Below are positions 1-9,394 of a stretch of DNA of 23,955 bases, one piece after another. Position numbers and translations under genes: made by a program. The stretch lies in contig CAYPEK010000065.1 in assembly GCA_964409645.1 (NCBI GenBank), forward strand, positions 1 through 23,955. Reading direction: 5' to 3'. This stretch comes from CAYPEK01 sp964409645 (GTDB lineage Bacteria > UBP15 > UBA6099). The notes under the pieces were generated by a model. That model had not been told where the DNA came from and searched no databases. It saw only the letters and a program-made list of their open reading frames with translations. Each line of letters begins with the position of its first letter. The stretch's first letter is position 1.

Positions 1-2
1 CG

Positions 3-314
3 GACAAACCGTTCGAAGGAGAACTGTGCGACAGTTGCGGCGAGTGCGCGCGCGCATGTCCGGCGGGCGCTATCGGCGAAGATTTCTCGTTCGACTTCAT
101 GAAATGCTCGGCTTATTTATTCGGCGGTTTGAAAGTAAGAGAAATATACGATGAAGCCGGCGAATTCTATCCCGATAAAATAATTCCAAATTTGACAAGA
201 CTCGGTGAAACCGCAGCCGGATGGTTGAAATCATTTTCCGAAGGTCGCAGGCTTTACTACTCATGCGGCGAATGCGTCCGTCTCTGCAACATCCATGAGC
301 GGCTGGCAAAGTAA
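3..314 (+). CDS. Iron-sulfur protein, QueG-like C-terminal part (5' end outside window)
   Basis: An open frame enters from the left edge (first full codon at base 3) and ends at TAA 312-314, so only the last 103 residues are visible. It opens with a [4Fe-4S] cluster motif CxxCxxCxxxCP (LCDSCGECARACPAGAI, first Cys codon at 27-29). A further Cys follows in KCSAYL, and a second incomplete cluster, SCGECVRLC, lies near the end. Cluster one, then a K/R-C-x-x-Y-L segment, then a second Cys group resembles the double-cluster ferredoxin module of epoxyqueuosine reductase (QueG) and related corrinoid iron-sulfur proteins. The catalytic part would lie outside the window, so true QueG function cannot be claimed. 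It is convergent with the next gene, with 7 bases between the stop codons. A general ferredoxin-like electron-transfer protein is the alternative. Confidence 0.75.
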   Translation, partial: DKPFEGELCDSCGECARACPAGAIGEDFSFDFMKCSAYLFGGLKVREIYDEAGEFYPDKIIPNLTRLGETAAGWLKSFSEGRRLYYSCGECVRLCNIHERLAK

Positions 315-321
315 ATATAAG

Positions 322-1035
322 TCAAACAAAAAACGGGATGTCGTGGCCCGGAAAAATCATTTTATATTTTGATGGGCGCGATTTAAGCGCATCCATCACC
401 GCCCCCACACTCGCCGTTCCCGCTTCGTGATCCGAAAAAGAAAGCGGATCGCCGAGTGAGAGATAATGCGCGTGGCTCATAATCAAATCCCCTGCGAGGC
501 AGGCTGACATATCGAATTCAGGAAGGTCAACAATGTAACTGGTATGAGGTGTGCCGTGGCCGGGTGTGTTCAGCGGCATGAATCCCGCCGGACATTTACC
601 GAGAGGCAACGGCTCGGCTCCGGGAATTGCCGAGTCCGGGTGAGCGTAAACCTTTGCATTCTGAAGTTTCCGCGCCACGCGGAGATCGAAATGGTCACCG
701 TGCGGATGTGTCACAAAATAGCTTTTTATCTGGCCGGCCTCAAATCCGGACATCTCGATGGCTCTGATTGCCGATAAAATCGACGCGTCACCGTAAGTTG
801 ACGGATCGGCGCATAGAAACGACAAATCCACCACTGCCGGGAAAAAGTCCGGGCATTCAGGTTCGTCGAGCAAAAAAGATGACGACTGCCCATAGAGGCC
901 GAACGCTGTCTTAATCCTATACGCATCGCCCCAAAGGCTGTCCGCGGCTTCGGATTCCGACCCCACATCGTACATCATCTTCTTAATGTCGGGAGACCCC
1001 ATCAAATTGCCGTATTTGATTACTTTCAATATCAT
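322..1035 (-). CDS. Metallo-beta-lactamase-fold hydrolase
   Basis: This 237-residue protein carries the full set of metal ligands of the metallo-beta-lactamase fold: THPHGDHFD (H110, H112, D114, H115), TPGHG (H160), AGD (D183) and FPGHD (H231). Such proteins bind two metal ions, usually zinc or iron, and hydrolyse esters, thioesters, lactones or phosphodiesters. The substrate cannot be read from sequence. No signal peptide is seen, so it is probably cytoplasmic. The frame stays open upstream to 1170, but I chose ATG 1035 because an AAGGCGGA ribosome site lies 7 bases before it and the upstream 45 residues look non-coding. It diverges from the alpha-2-macroglobulin gene across about 150 bases. 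Glyoxalase II-like or lactonase-like activity is possible. Confidence 0.88.
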   Translation of the reverse strand: MILKVIKYGNLMGSPDIKKMMYDVGSESEAADSLWGDAYRIKTAFGLYGQSSSFLLDEPECPDFFPAVVDLSFLCADPSTYGDASILSAIRAIEMSGFEAGQIKSYFVTHPHGDHFDLRVARKLQNAKVYAHPDSAIPGAEPLPLGKCPAGFMPLNTPGHGTPHTSYIVDLPEFDMSACLAGDLIMSHAHYLSLGDPLSFSDHEAGTASVGAVMDALKSRPSKYKMIFPGHDIPFFV

Positions 1036-1069
1036 AATGTTCCGCCTTAACGAATTAAGTGCCGCTTTT

Positions 1070-1116
1070 ATTATAACCTGCCGAACCGTCAAAATTCGCT
1101 TCGTCAATTTTATAAT
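1070..1116. promoter_or_regulatory. Possible divergent promoter pair (two TATAAT boxes)
   Basis: Two perfect TATAAT hexamers point away from each other: minus strand at 1075-1070 (towards the hydrolase, 35 bases before its ATG) and plus strand at 1111-1116 (towards the A2M gene, about 70 bases before its ATG). Neither has a convincing TTGACA at 16-18 bases. The minus-strand TTTGAC at 1093-1088 is only 12 bases from its box. The position fits a divergent control region, but the assignment is weak. Confidence 0.3.
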
Positions 1117-1187
1117 CTGCGTTAGTGGAATTCCGGCATCCCGTGTGCTAACTTGATGGATAGATTTCATATATAGAGGTGATCTCT

Positions 1188-4100
1188 ATGATAAATAGAT
1201 TAAAAATACCGGCCGTCATCCTGATGATAGCCGCTATCGCGGTCATATCGGGTTGCAGCAAGAAACCGCCCGTATCTGTCAAACAGCAACCCGTTAAAGG
1301 CGGCGGGCTCACGGCGGAAGAACCGAGTTGGGCGGAGAAGAAAAACGCGCCCCTCAAAATACAGTATGCGGGCCCGCGCGGGGAGACAGAGCAAGTTTTT
1401 CAGATAGTAATTGTGTTTAACAAACCTATGGTCGGCCTTGAAGCGATCGACAACAGACCTTCCGCCGCCGATTACGTTTCGATAGACCCGCCCGCCGACG
1501 GCGCATTCCACTGGCTCGGCACATCGGCAATCTCATTCCAGCCGTCGTCGCCTCTGAAGAACAGCACGAGATATGAAGTAACCGTTGCGAAAGGCTTGAC
1601 TGCAATCGATGGTAAAAAACTAAAAAAAGACTATAGCTGGAAATTCGATACGCCGACCGCTTGGATATCGGACATTTCCGCGAAAGGCAACTGGGTCCAG
1701 CCGGCCGACAATATCGAAATCATTTTTAATCAGGCAGTCAATCCGCAGGATGTTTACAACAACCTGTCGCTTTATGAAACAGACAAGGGAACTCAGGGGA
1801 CCGTACCCGTTTCCGTATCACAGCCGACAGCGCCGACCAAAAAGTGGCCCAAACCGAAATACGTCGTCGTCGTAAATCCGCTTACCAAGCTGAGATACGA
1901 CACGGAATACACGGTGGCAATCAACCGAAAACTGCACGGCGCTGAAGGTTTGCTGCCTATGAAAAACGATTTCAGCAGCAGATTTTCGACATACGGGCCG
2001 TTTAAGATCCGCGGGAATAAAGATTTTGACGAATGCCTGAGATCGATATCGGTCGAGTTCACGAATCCTGTTTCGACAAAGGAATTTGTCAGTCACGTTA
2101 AGATCGAACCGCCGGTTCAACTCGAAGAATATTATGAAAGTGAAGCGGACTACACCACCGAATCCCAGTATTATCCCGCCGATCTGCCTCCCGGCAAATA
2201 CAAAGTCACGATCAGCGGCGACATGGAGGACGAATTCGGCCAGAAACTCGGCGACGATTACACTTTCGATTATACCTCTGCGGACTACGATTCACTGATG
2301 TACCTGAAAGCAAACCGGGGAATAATCGAAGCGAAAGGCCCCCACAAATTTCCGCTGTACGCACTGAATGTTGACAATGCGCGACTCCGAATGCTCAGCC
2401 TTCCGGACGAAACCATCGTCCCCCTCTCAAGAAACGACGACAACAATGAGCACGAAGACGATGTTGACTTGGAAAATTCCTCTTTCGACTACGACAAGAA
2501 CATAGAAATCTCGAAAGTAAAAAATATAGAAGAACCGTTCCCGATCGACTTGAACCTTATTCTCAAAAACCGGCAGTACGGCCTGATGTTTATTAAACTG
2601 ACTCACCCCAACTCCGCATTATGCGATGGCGGCACGGAAGACCTCTCCACCTCGGCCCTCGTGCAGGTGACGGACCTCGGACTGTTCGCGAAATCTTCAT
2701 GGGACAACACGGTTGTGTGGGTGACCCGGATCAGCACCGGGAAACCCGTCGCCCGCGCTAAAGTGACAATCAGAGACCATTTCAACAGGCTGGTCTGGAC
2801 CGGCGAAACAAACAGCAACGGGCTCGCGTTCGCACCCGGGGCCGGAAAACTGTTCCCGCCGAAGAACAGAGAGGAATCCCACGGCACAGAAATGTACGTC
2901 ATCGCTGAAAAAAGCGGCGACAAGGCATTTCTCGGAACCGACTGGACAAACGGCATTGAGACGTGGAACTACAACATCCCAACAAGCTATAACGAGGGCG
3001 GCAAAAGGACCGCAGGAATTGTTTTCGCTGAAAGAGGCGTTTACCGGCCCGGAGAAACCGTCCACATAAAAGGCATTATCCGCTCGGACAACTTCGGGAT
3101 TCTCAAAACACAGCCGGGCAAGAAAATTAAATTGTCGGTCAAAGACCGTGAATATAAGGAAATATTCAAAAAGACGCTCGCCTTGAACAAGTTCGGCTCG
3201 TTCTCGCAGAAAGTAAAAATCCCTTTGAACGCACGCCTCGGCTACTACTCTGTGTACGCGCAACAGGAAGGAACCGTGAACACAATCGACGGAACATTCA
3301 GGGTCGAGGAGTTCAGGGCAAACGAATTCGAGGTAAAGGTCAAATCAAACAAAGACTCGTATGTGTTTGGAGAAACATTGAAAGTAACCACGACGGGGAA
3401 ATACCTGTTCGGCGGCGCCATGAAAGACGCTCCGATCGAATGGACGGTCAGCCAGAACACGGATTGGTTTTCGCCGCCCGGGCACAGCGGTTATTACTTC
3501 GGCAACAATGTTTACAATCCCGCCGAAGACTACGACGATACATCGAGCGGCGTGCTGTCCAACGATGGCGGTTTTCTGAGTCCCCAAGGTTCATTAACAT
3601 TTTTCGTCCCGCTCAAACAAGGCGCGAAGCCGGCCACTAAAAGATACATCGTCGAGGCAACCGTCACCGACGAAAGCAACCAGACCGTCGCCGACAGTGT
3701 GAGCGTGCTCATCCATCAGGGTGAATATTATATCGGACTCAAGCCCAATAAGACCTTTATGAAGAGCGGCGAAAAACTCGCGTTTAACGTCATAACGGCA
3801 GACCCCAAAGGAAAAATAGTCACCGGCCGCCGAATCGACGTAAAACTCTACAGCCGCCAGTGGCACACCGTCATGCAGGAACAGATGTACAACGACTGGT
3901 ATTACGAAAGCAAATCTGTGGATAAGGTGGCCGGCAGTTGCGTCGTGACAACCGGCACGTCGGCCCCCTCCTGCACGTTCAACATGGCAAAGGGCGGCTA
4001 TTACTTCGTCGAAGCGCGGGGAACAGACAGGCGCGGTAACAAGCTCCTGACATCGTTCGACCTCTACGTTACCGGCTCCGACTACGTCAGTTGGGAGCGC

Positions 4101-6905
4101 GAAAACGATAACAGGATAAACATGATACCGGATAAAAAGCTGTACAAACCCGGCGACACGGCAAGTATCCTTATTAAATCGCCATACAAGAAAGCCAAAG
4201 CGCTCATCACGATCGAGAGAGAAAAAGTTTTTTCGTCAAAAATCATCGACATCAAAGGGACAACCCCGACAATCAAGGTTGAACTGCCTGAAAAGTACGC
4301 GCCCAACGTCATTGTTTCGGCGGTTATCATTCAGGGCCGCAGTTCGGAGAAGCTCGACAAAAAAGGCCGCGACTACGGCAAGCCGACATTCAGTGTTGGA
4401 TACGCAAATCTGAGCATTTCAACGGCTCGGCATAGAATGCACGTTAAGGTGGCCGCCGACAAGAAAGAATACCGCCCCGGCGAAAAAGTCAGTCTTAAAA
4501 TAACCACCGCCGACCACAACGGCAAAAAAGTGCCGGCGGAAGTCGCGGTTATGGTTGTCGATGAAGGCGTGCTCAGCCTCACCGGTTATCAGACGCCGGA
4601 TCCGCACCCCGGTTTCTACTTCGAGCGCGGCGTCACAGTTGACACGTCAACCTCATACATCCACATAATCGACAGACAGAATTACGGCAAAAAAGGCCGT
4701 AACCCCGGAGGAGCCGGAAAGGGCGGCGAAGGCTACGGCGTCTTGACGAGAAACGCATTTAAGACCTGCGCCTACTGGAATCCTTCAGTAGTAACGAAAT
4801 CGAATGGTGAAGCGACCGTAAGTTTCAAACTTCCCGACAATCTGACGAAATACCGCATCATGGTTGTTGCCAATACGCAAGCCGCCGATTTCGGGCGCTC
4901 GCAGAGCAGCCTTCGAGTCAACAAGCCGCTCATGGCCACACCCGCCCTCCCGCGATTCGCGATTGTTGAAGACGATTTCATAGCCGGCGCGGTTCTGCAC
5001 AACAACACCGGCGGCAAAACGCAGAAAATCAATCTAAGCGTCGTCTCCGAAGGCGTGGACGTCCTTGGACCGAATGTTAAGACAGTTGCGCTCGGACCCG
5101 GAACGGCAAAAGCCGTCAGATTTCATTTCAAAGCTCGTAAGGCGGGAAAAGCATCGTTCACATTCATCGCGGCAATGGGCGATAAATCCGATTCCGTTCG
5201 TGTGAGCATCCCGATCGTTGCGCCAGCTCCGACGGAAACTGTCGCCGCATACGGAGTGACGGCCGACAAAGCACAGCAGAAAATCGCCTCGATGAAATCG
5301 GTACGGAGCGACGTCGGCGGACTTCGTCTGACCGTCTCTTCTACAGCGCTCTCCGGCCTTGAACAAGGTGTCGAACAGGTTGTCGAGTACCCTTACGGCT
5401 GCCTCGAACAGACAGTATCCCGCGCGCTGCCGCTCGTCGAACTCGGCGACATCGCATCGAATTTCAACATTGAGAAAATCAAAGGCGAAAAATTGAGAAA
5501 AGCCGTTCAATCCTCCATCGACTCCCTGCCCCTTTTCCAGAGGTCGAATGGCGGTATGAGTTACTGGAAAGATAACATCTGCGACGATCCGTATCTCAGC
5601 GCTTATGCATATTTCTTCCTGAGCCGCGCGTCGAAAAACAACTTCAAAATCGACGAGAACAGCTATAACTCACTCGGCAAATATCTCGAGGGGATCATTC
5701 GCGGCAAGACACATTCCGAATGCTGGAAATACGATCTTCTTCCCGCATCGACAAAAGCGTTCATACTTTTTGCTCTGGCCGACTCCGGCAAATATGAGGA
5801 CACGCTGAACTCATTCCAGACGTCGCTTTACGACGAAAACAAGAAGCTCGGCCTCTGGGGAAGAGCGATGCTCGCATCGGCGATGAAAAAGTCGGGCGGC
5901 GACTCGCGTCTCTCCGCGAAACTTATGCAATACCTCGAAAACCACGCCGCGGTGTCCGGCGATGCCGCACACTTCGAAGAGCCGCGCATAAACAAGAAAT
6001 GGGAAACCTATCTCTGCTCGGATAACTGGATCACAGCGGTGATACTCTCGGCAATGATCGAATCCGATCCGGGTAACCCGCTGATACCGAAGGTCGTGCG
6101 CTGGCTGCTGAAATCCAGAGTCAACGGAAAGTGGAGAAACACTTACGAGACATCCTTCATCCTCGTCGCGATGTCCGACTATTATAAGAAGTTTGAAGGC
6201 GAACCGCCGAAATTCGACGCCGTCGTTAAGCTAAACAGCACTGAATTGCTGAAGAGCGCATTCAAAGGCCGTACGACCGCCGCGAAAAGCGTCAACGTGC
6301 CGATGTCGAAAATCATGAAGGCAGGAGAGGGCTTCCTCGACATCTCGAAGTCGGGCAACGGACTCCTGTATTATTCCGCCGCGCTGAAATACTCGCCAGT
6401 CAATCTGAATCAGTCACCCGTCGATGAAGGATTCACCGTCGTCACCGACTACCTGCCGATGGATGGCGGAAAAGCAACTCGCACATTCAAGGTCGGCAAT
6501 CCGTACAAAGTAACCCTGACAATCATATCGCCGGTCGAGCGCAGATACGTCGCCATCGAAGACCTGATACCGGCGGGATTCGAGATCGTGAACCAGACAT
6601 TCAAGACGAGCACAAGGTCTCTTAGTTCCGGTCTCCGTTCCGGTAGCGATTATTACAACACCGATGAGGCGTCCAAAAACAACACGTTCGATTTCTGGAA
6701 CTGGTGGATATTCAACAACGTCGATATGCGTGACACGGGAATAACGCTTTTCGCCGACGTAATGCCCGCCGGAGTGTATAAATACACGTACATCGTCAGA
6801 GCGACTACCGCCGGGAGATTCTTCGACCCGGCCGCGAAAGCATCGGAAATGTATTCGCCGGACACATTCGGCCGCTCGATGACCGGCGAAATCATCGTTC
6901 AATGA
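1188..6905 (+). CDS. yfhM: Alpha-2-macroglobulin family lipoprotein (YfhM-like)
   Basis: A 1905-residue bacterial alpha-2-macroglobulin. The N-terminus has a basic start, a hydrophobic run and a lipobox (ISGC, lipidated Cys23, Ser at +2), so it is a lipoprotein facing the periplasm. Ig/macroglobulin-type beta domains follow. AERGVYRPGETV (from about residue 614) and MVVDEGVLSLTGY (from about 1122) are family signatures. A low-complexity Gly/Lys-rich stretch at about 1168-1184 sits where a bait region would be. The thioester motif YPYGCLEQT is intact (Cys1405 to Gln1408), followed by the alpha-helical thioester domain and a C-terminal macroglobulin domain. The family traps proteases: bait cleavage exposes the thioester, which links covalently to the attacker. 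ATG 1188 is preferred to GTG 1179 because GAGGTGAT lies just before it. PBP1C follows after 33 bases, the usual pairing. Confidence 0.95.
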   Translation: MINRLKIPAVILMIAAIAVISGCSKKPPVSVKQQPVKGGGLTAEEPSWAEKKNAPLKIQYAGPRGETEQVFQIVIVFNKPMVGLEAIDNRPSAADYVSIDPPADGAFHWLGTSAISFQPSSPLKNSTRYEVTVAKGLTAIDGKKLKKDYSWKFDTPTAWISDISAKGNWVQPADNIEIIFNQAVNPQDVYNNLSLYETDKGTQGTVPVSVSQPTAPTKKWPKPKYVVVVNPLTKLRYDTEYTVAINRKLHGAEGLLPMKNDFSSRFSTYGPFKIRGNKDFDECLRSISVEFTNPVSTKEFVSHVKIEPPVQLEEYYESEADYTTESQYYPADLPPGKYKVTISGDMEDEFGQKLGDDYTFDYTSADYDSLMYLKANRGIIEAKGPHKFPLYALNVDNARLRMLSLPDETIVPLSRNDDNNEHEDDVDLENSSFDYDKNIEISKVKNIEEPFPIDLNLILKNRQYGLMFIKLTHPNSALCDGGTEDLSTSALVQVTDLGLFAKSSWDNTVVWVTRISTGKPVARAKVTIRDHFNRLVWTGETNSNGLAFAPGAGKLFPPKNREESHGTEMYVIAEKSGDKAFLGTDWTNGIETWNYNIPTSYNEGGKRTAGIVFAERGVYRPGETVHIKGIIRSDNFGILKTQPGKKIKLSVKDREYKEIFKKTLALNKFGSFSQKVKIPLNARLGYYSVYAQQEGTVNTIDGTFRVEEFRANEFEVKVKSNKDSYVFGETLKVTTTGKYLFGGAMKDAPIEWTVSQNTDWFSPPGHSGYYFGNNVYNPAEDYDDTSSGVLSNDGGFLSPQGSLTFFVPLKQGAKPATKRYIVEATVTDESNQTVADSVSVLIHQGEYYIGLKPNKTFMKSGEKLAFNVITADPKGKIVTGRRIDVKLYSRQWHTVMQEQMYNDWYYESKSVDKVAGSCVVTTGTSAPSCTFNMAKGGYYFVEARGTDRRGNKLLTSFDLYVTGSDYVSWERENDNRINMIPDKKLYKPGDTASILIKSPYKKAKALITIEREKVFSSKIIDIKGTTPTIKVELPEKYAPNVIVSAVIIQGRSSEKLDKKGRDYGKPTFSVGYANLSISTARHRMHVKVAADKKEYRPGEKVSLKITTADHNGKKVPAEVAVMVVDEGVLSLTGYQTPDPHPGFYFERGVTVDTSTSYIHIIDRQNYGKKGRNPGGAGKGGEGYGVLTRNAFKTCAYWNPSVVTKSNGEATVSFKLPDNLTKYRIMVVANTQAADFGRSQSSLRVNKPLMATPALPRFAIVEDDFIAGAVLHNNTGGKTQKINLSVVSEGVDVLGPNVKTVALGPGTAKAVRFHFKARKAGKASFTFIAAMGDKSDSVRVSIPIVAPAPTETVAAYGVTADKAQQKIASMKSVRSDVGGLRLTVSSTALSGLEQGVEQVVEYPYGCLEQTVSRALPLVELGDIASNFNIEKIKGEKLRKAVQSSIDSLPLFQRSNGGMSYWKDNICDDPYLSAYAYFFLSRASKNNFKIDENSYNSLGKYLEGIIRGKTHSECWKYDLLPASTKAFILFALADSGKYEDTLNSFQTSLYDENKKLGLWGRAMLASAMKKSGGDSRLSAKLMQYLENHAAVSGDAAHFEEPRINKKWETYLCSDNWITAVILSAMIESDPGNPLIPKVVRWLLKSRVNGKWRNTYETSFILVAMSDYYKKFEGEPPKFDAVVKLNSTELLKSAFKGRTTAAKSVNVPMSKIMKAGEGFLDISKSGNGLLYYSAALKYSPVNLNQSPVDEGFTVVTDYLPMDGGKATRTFKVGNPYKVTLTIISPVERRYVAIEDLIPAGFEIVNQTFKTSTRSLSSGLRSGSDYYNTDEASKNNTFDFWNWWIFNNVDMRDTGITLFADVMPAGVYKYTYIVRATTAGRFFDPAAKASEMYSPDTFGRSMTGEIIVQ

Positions 6906-6938
6906 CCTGATCGGAAGCGGGCAGCCGCCGGTTGCTTT

Positions 6939-9344
6939 ATGCCAAATATGAAGTTTGCAGTCAAGAAGAATATCGGCGTCAAAAAAAACGTGGCGGTTGC
7001 CGTCTCGATTTTTGTTGCATTCGTTCTTTTTGAAATATTCGCCGCGCCCTTCCCGGCTCGGCTTCTCGACTCGTCCCGCACCGCATCGCTTGTCATAACG
7101 GACCGGTTCGACAACCCGATTCGCGAGAAGCTGAATCAAGGAGAAAAACTTTCGTACTGGGTGGGGCTCGACGAAATCTCGCCTCACCTTATCGACGCCA
7201 CAATCGCAATCGAGGATGCTCGTTTTTACAAGCACGGCGGAGTCGATTTCAGAGCGACGGCACGCGCGCTCAAACAAAACATCACACAGCACGAAATCGT
7301 TTCCGGCGGCTCAACGATAACCCAGCAACTCGCCCGCAACCTGCGCCCCGGGAAACGAAACATCTTCAATAAAATCATTGAAGCGGTTATGGCGGTACAG
7401 ATCGAGCGCCGACTTTCAAAAAAGGAAATACTCTATCAATATCTCAACCGGATACCTTACGGAAACGGAGCGTACGGGATCGAGAGCGCCGCAAGAATTT
7501 ATATGGACAAGAAGGCCGCCGATCTCGACATTGCGGAATCTGCGTTTCTCGCGGGACTGCCGAGCGCGCCCGGATACTACAATCCTTTTAAAAACTACGC
7601 CGCCGCCAAGAAACGCGCCGGCCATATTCTGAACGTGATGCGGAATCGCAAGCTGATTACTGATGAGGAATGGCGCGCCGCTAATAAAGAAAAAATTCAC
7701 ATCGTGAGAACATACCGCCCGTTTCTCGCGCCGCACTTCGCCGATTACATACTCGCTTCGGCGGATAAGAGCATCCTCAATAACGCCTCCGGGATTAAAA
7801 CCACAATCGATCTCGACTTGCAGAGGAGCATCGAAGGAATAGTCACAAACCACATCACGAACCTCGCGGAGAAGAAAGTAACCAATGCCGCGGTTGTTGT
7901 GATAAAAAACGATACGGGCGAAATTCTCGCCATGGTTGGCTCGTCGGAATATTTTAACAAAGGAAGCGAGGGAATGAACAACGGCGCGCTCGCCCCGAGG
8001 CAGCCGGGCTCGGCGCTTAAACCGTTCACATATTCGGTCGCTTTGCTTAACGATTTTACCGCCGCATCCATCCTGCCCGATATCGAAAGACACTTCTCGA
8101 CCCCCGAAGGCGATTTTATCCCACAAAACTACGATCTCAGATTTCACGGCCCGGTACGCCTGCGCATGGCGCTCGCCAATTCGCTGAATGTCCCCGCAAT
8201 TTATACCGCGAACAGGCTCGGCCCCGCCAAAATACTCGATTTCCTGAGAAAGATAGGAATAACAACCCTACGTAAAGGCGCGTCCAATTACGGAGTCGGA
8301 ATCACACTCGGCAACGGCAGTGTCAGCCTTCTCGAACTGACACACGCATACACAATCTTTCCTAACGAAGGCGTTCTTCGGCCGCTCAAATCAATTATTT
8401 CCTACAAGACATTTGCCGGAGAGACAAAAAAAACGGGAAGGAAAGAAAAAGCGAAGAGAGTTTTGCCGGCCCGGGTCGCCTACATTGTTACAGACATATT
8501 ATCGGACAAAAAAGCGCGTGCCGCGACGTTCGGCATATCGAGTCCGCTTTCATTTTCATTCAAAGTCGGCGCCAAAACCGGCACTTCATCGAATTTCCGC
8601 GACAACTGGACAATCGGATTCACAAAAGACATCACAATCGGCGTCTGGTGCGGCAACTTCAGCGGCAAACCGATGGAAAACATATCCGGAATCACGGGCG
8701 CGGGCCCGATTTTCAGAGATTCCATGCGCACGCTGACTAAAAACAGATGGCAAGGCTGGGTAAGAAAGCCGAAAGGCCTTAAGACAGTAAGAATCTGTCC
8801 CGTTTCGGGGAAACTCGCCGGACCTGACTGCGGAAGTTCCGTGAAAGAGATATTCATCCGGGGAACAGAACCCGCCGAACAATGCGACATGCACAAAAAC
8901 GTGAGGATCGACATGCGGAACGGACTTCTGGCCACCCCAAAATGCCCGCATGAGTTCGTGGCGAACAAGACTTTTATCTATTACCCTCCCGAATACGCCG
9001 AATGGGAGGCCGATGAACGGATTCAGCCGCCGCCGGCGGTATATTCTCCCCTCTGCGGCGACAGAGTCAAAGCGCCCGGCGACCAAAAAATCCGCATCAT
9101 ATTCCCGGATGACGGAGCAAAATTCAAAATCGATCCGGAGATTCCGCCTGAATACAGATCAATTATTTTGCGTGCATCCGTTCCGCCCGGAGCAGGCAGA
9201 TTGCAGTGGTCGATCAACGGAAAAAAAATCGCAACGCAGGATTCTCCCACCTCCGCCGTATGGCACATCCGCAAAGGCAAATTCCGCATCACGGCATCCG
9301 CCGACGGCGTGAAAAGCGATTCCGCTTCAATTATCGTGAAATAG
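6939..9344 (+). CDS. pbpC: Penicillin-binding protein 1C (bifunctional glycosyltransferase/transpeptidase)
   Basis: An 801-residue class A penicillin-binding protein of the PBP1C type, close to the length of E. coli PbpC. A single N-terminal membrane segment (about residues 17-36) anchors it in the inner membrane. The GT51 glycosyltransferase domain shows IEDARFYKHGGVD (catalytic Glu92) and GGSTITQQLARNL (from 123). The transpeptidase domain has all three motifs: PGSALK (nucleophile Ser358), SLN (415-417) and KTGTS (546-550). The last 130 or so residues match the position of the PBP1C C-terminal beta domain. It polymerises lipid II into glycan strands and may cross-link them. No strong ribosome site precedes ATG 6939, so translation may depend on the upstream A2M gene ending 33 bases earlier; ATG 6948 is an alternative start. 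Confidence 0.95.
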   Translation: MPNMKFAVKKNIGVKKNVAVAVSIFVAFVLFEIFAAPFPARLLDSSRTASLVITDRFDNPIREKLNQGEKLSYWVGLDEISPHLIDATIAIEDARFYKHGGVDFRATARALKQNITQHEIVSGGSTITQQLARNLRPGKRNIFNKIIEAVMAVQIERRLSKKEILYQYLNRIPYGNGAYGIESAARIYMDKKAADLDIAESAFLAGLPSAPGYYNPFKNYAAAKKRAGHILNVMRNRKLITDEEWRAANKEKIHIVRTYRPFLAPHFADYILASADKSILNNASGIKTTIDLDLQRSIEGIVTNHITNLAEKKVTNAAVVVIKNDTGEILAMVGSSEYFNKGSEGMNNGALAPRQPGSALKPFTYSVALLNDFTAASILPDIERHFSTPEGDFIPQNYDLRFHGPVRLRMALANSLNVPAIYTANRLGPAKILDFLRKIGITTLRKGASNYGVGITLGNGSVSLLELTHAYTIFPNEGVLRPLKSIISYKTFAGETKKTGRKEKAKRVLPARVAYIVTDILSDKKARAATFGISSPLSFSFKVGAKTGTSSNFRDNWTIGFTKDITIGVWCGNFSGKPMENISGITGAGPIFRDSMRTLTKNRWQGWVRKPKGLKTVRICPVSGKLAGPDCGSSVKEIFIRGTEPAEQCDMHKNVRIDMRNGLLATPKCPHEFVANKTFIYYPPEYAEWEADERIQPPPAVYSPLCGDRVKAPGDQKIRIIFPDDGAKFKIDPEIPPEYRSIILRASVPPGAGRLQWSINGKKIATQDSPTSAVWHIRKGKFRITASADGVKSDSASIIVK

Positions 9345-9367
9345 ATCGATGCGGGTGCGCAACGATC
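9344..9367. terminator. Hairpin overlapping the pbpC stop, possible weak terminator
   Basis: Inverted repeat beginning at the last base of the pbpC stop codon: GATCG, A, TGCG, loop GGTG, CGCA, A, CGATC. That gives nine base pairs with one A-A mismatch. No uridine-rich run follows on either strand, so it may be a weak terminator or an mRNA 3'-end stabiliser. It also sits between pbpC and the possible small minus-strand gene ending at 9395. Confidence 0.4.
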
Positions 9368-9394
9368 TTCAATGATTCAATTGCTGTTTCCTGT

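Noticed and set aside
322..1170. Longer 282-residue version of the metallo-beta-lactamase-fold protein
   Set aside because: The extra 45 residues have no ribosome site and reach across the region with the divergent TATAAT boxes; ATG 1035 has a good ribosome site.
6414..7292. Minus-strand open frame of 292 codons across the A2M-pbpC junction
   Set aside because: It lies under two well-supported genes and has Arg/Asp/Val/Cys-rich shadow composition with no domain.
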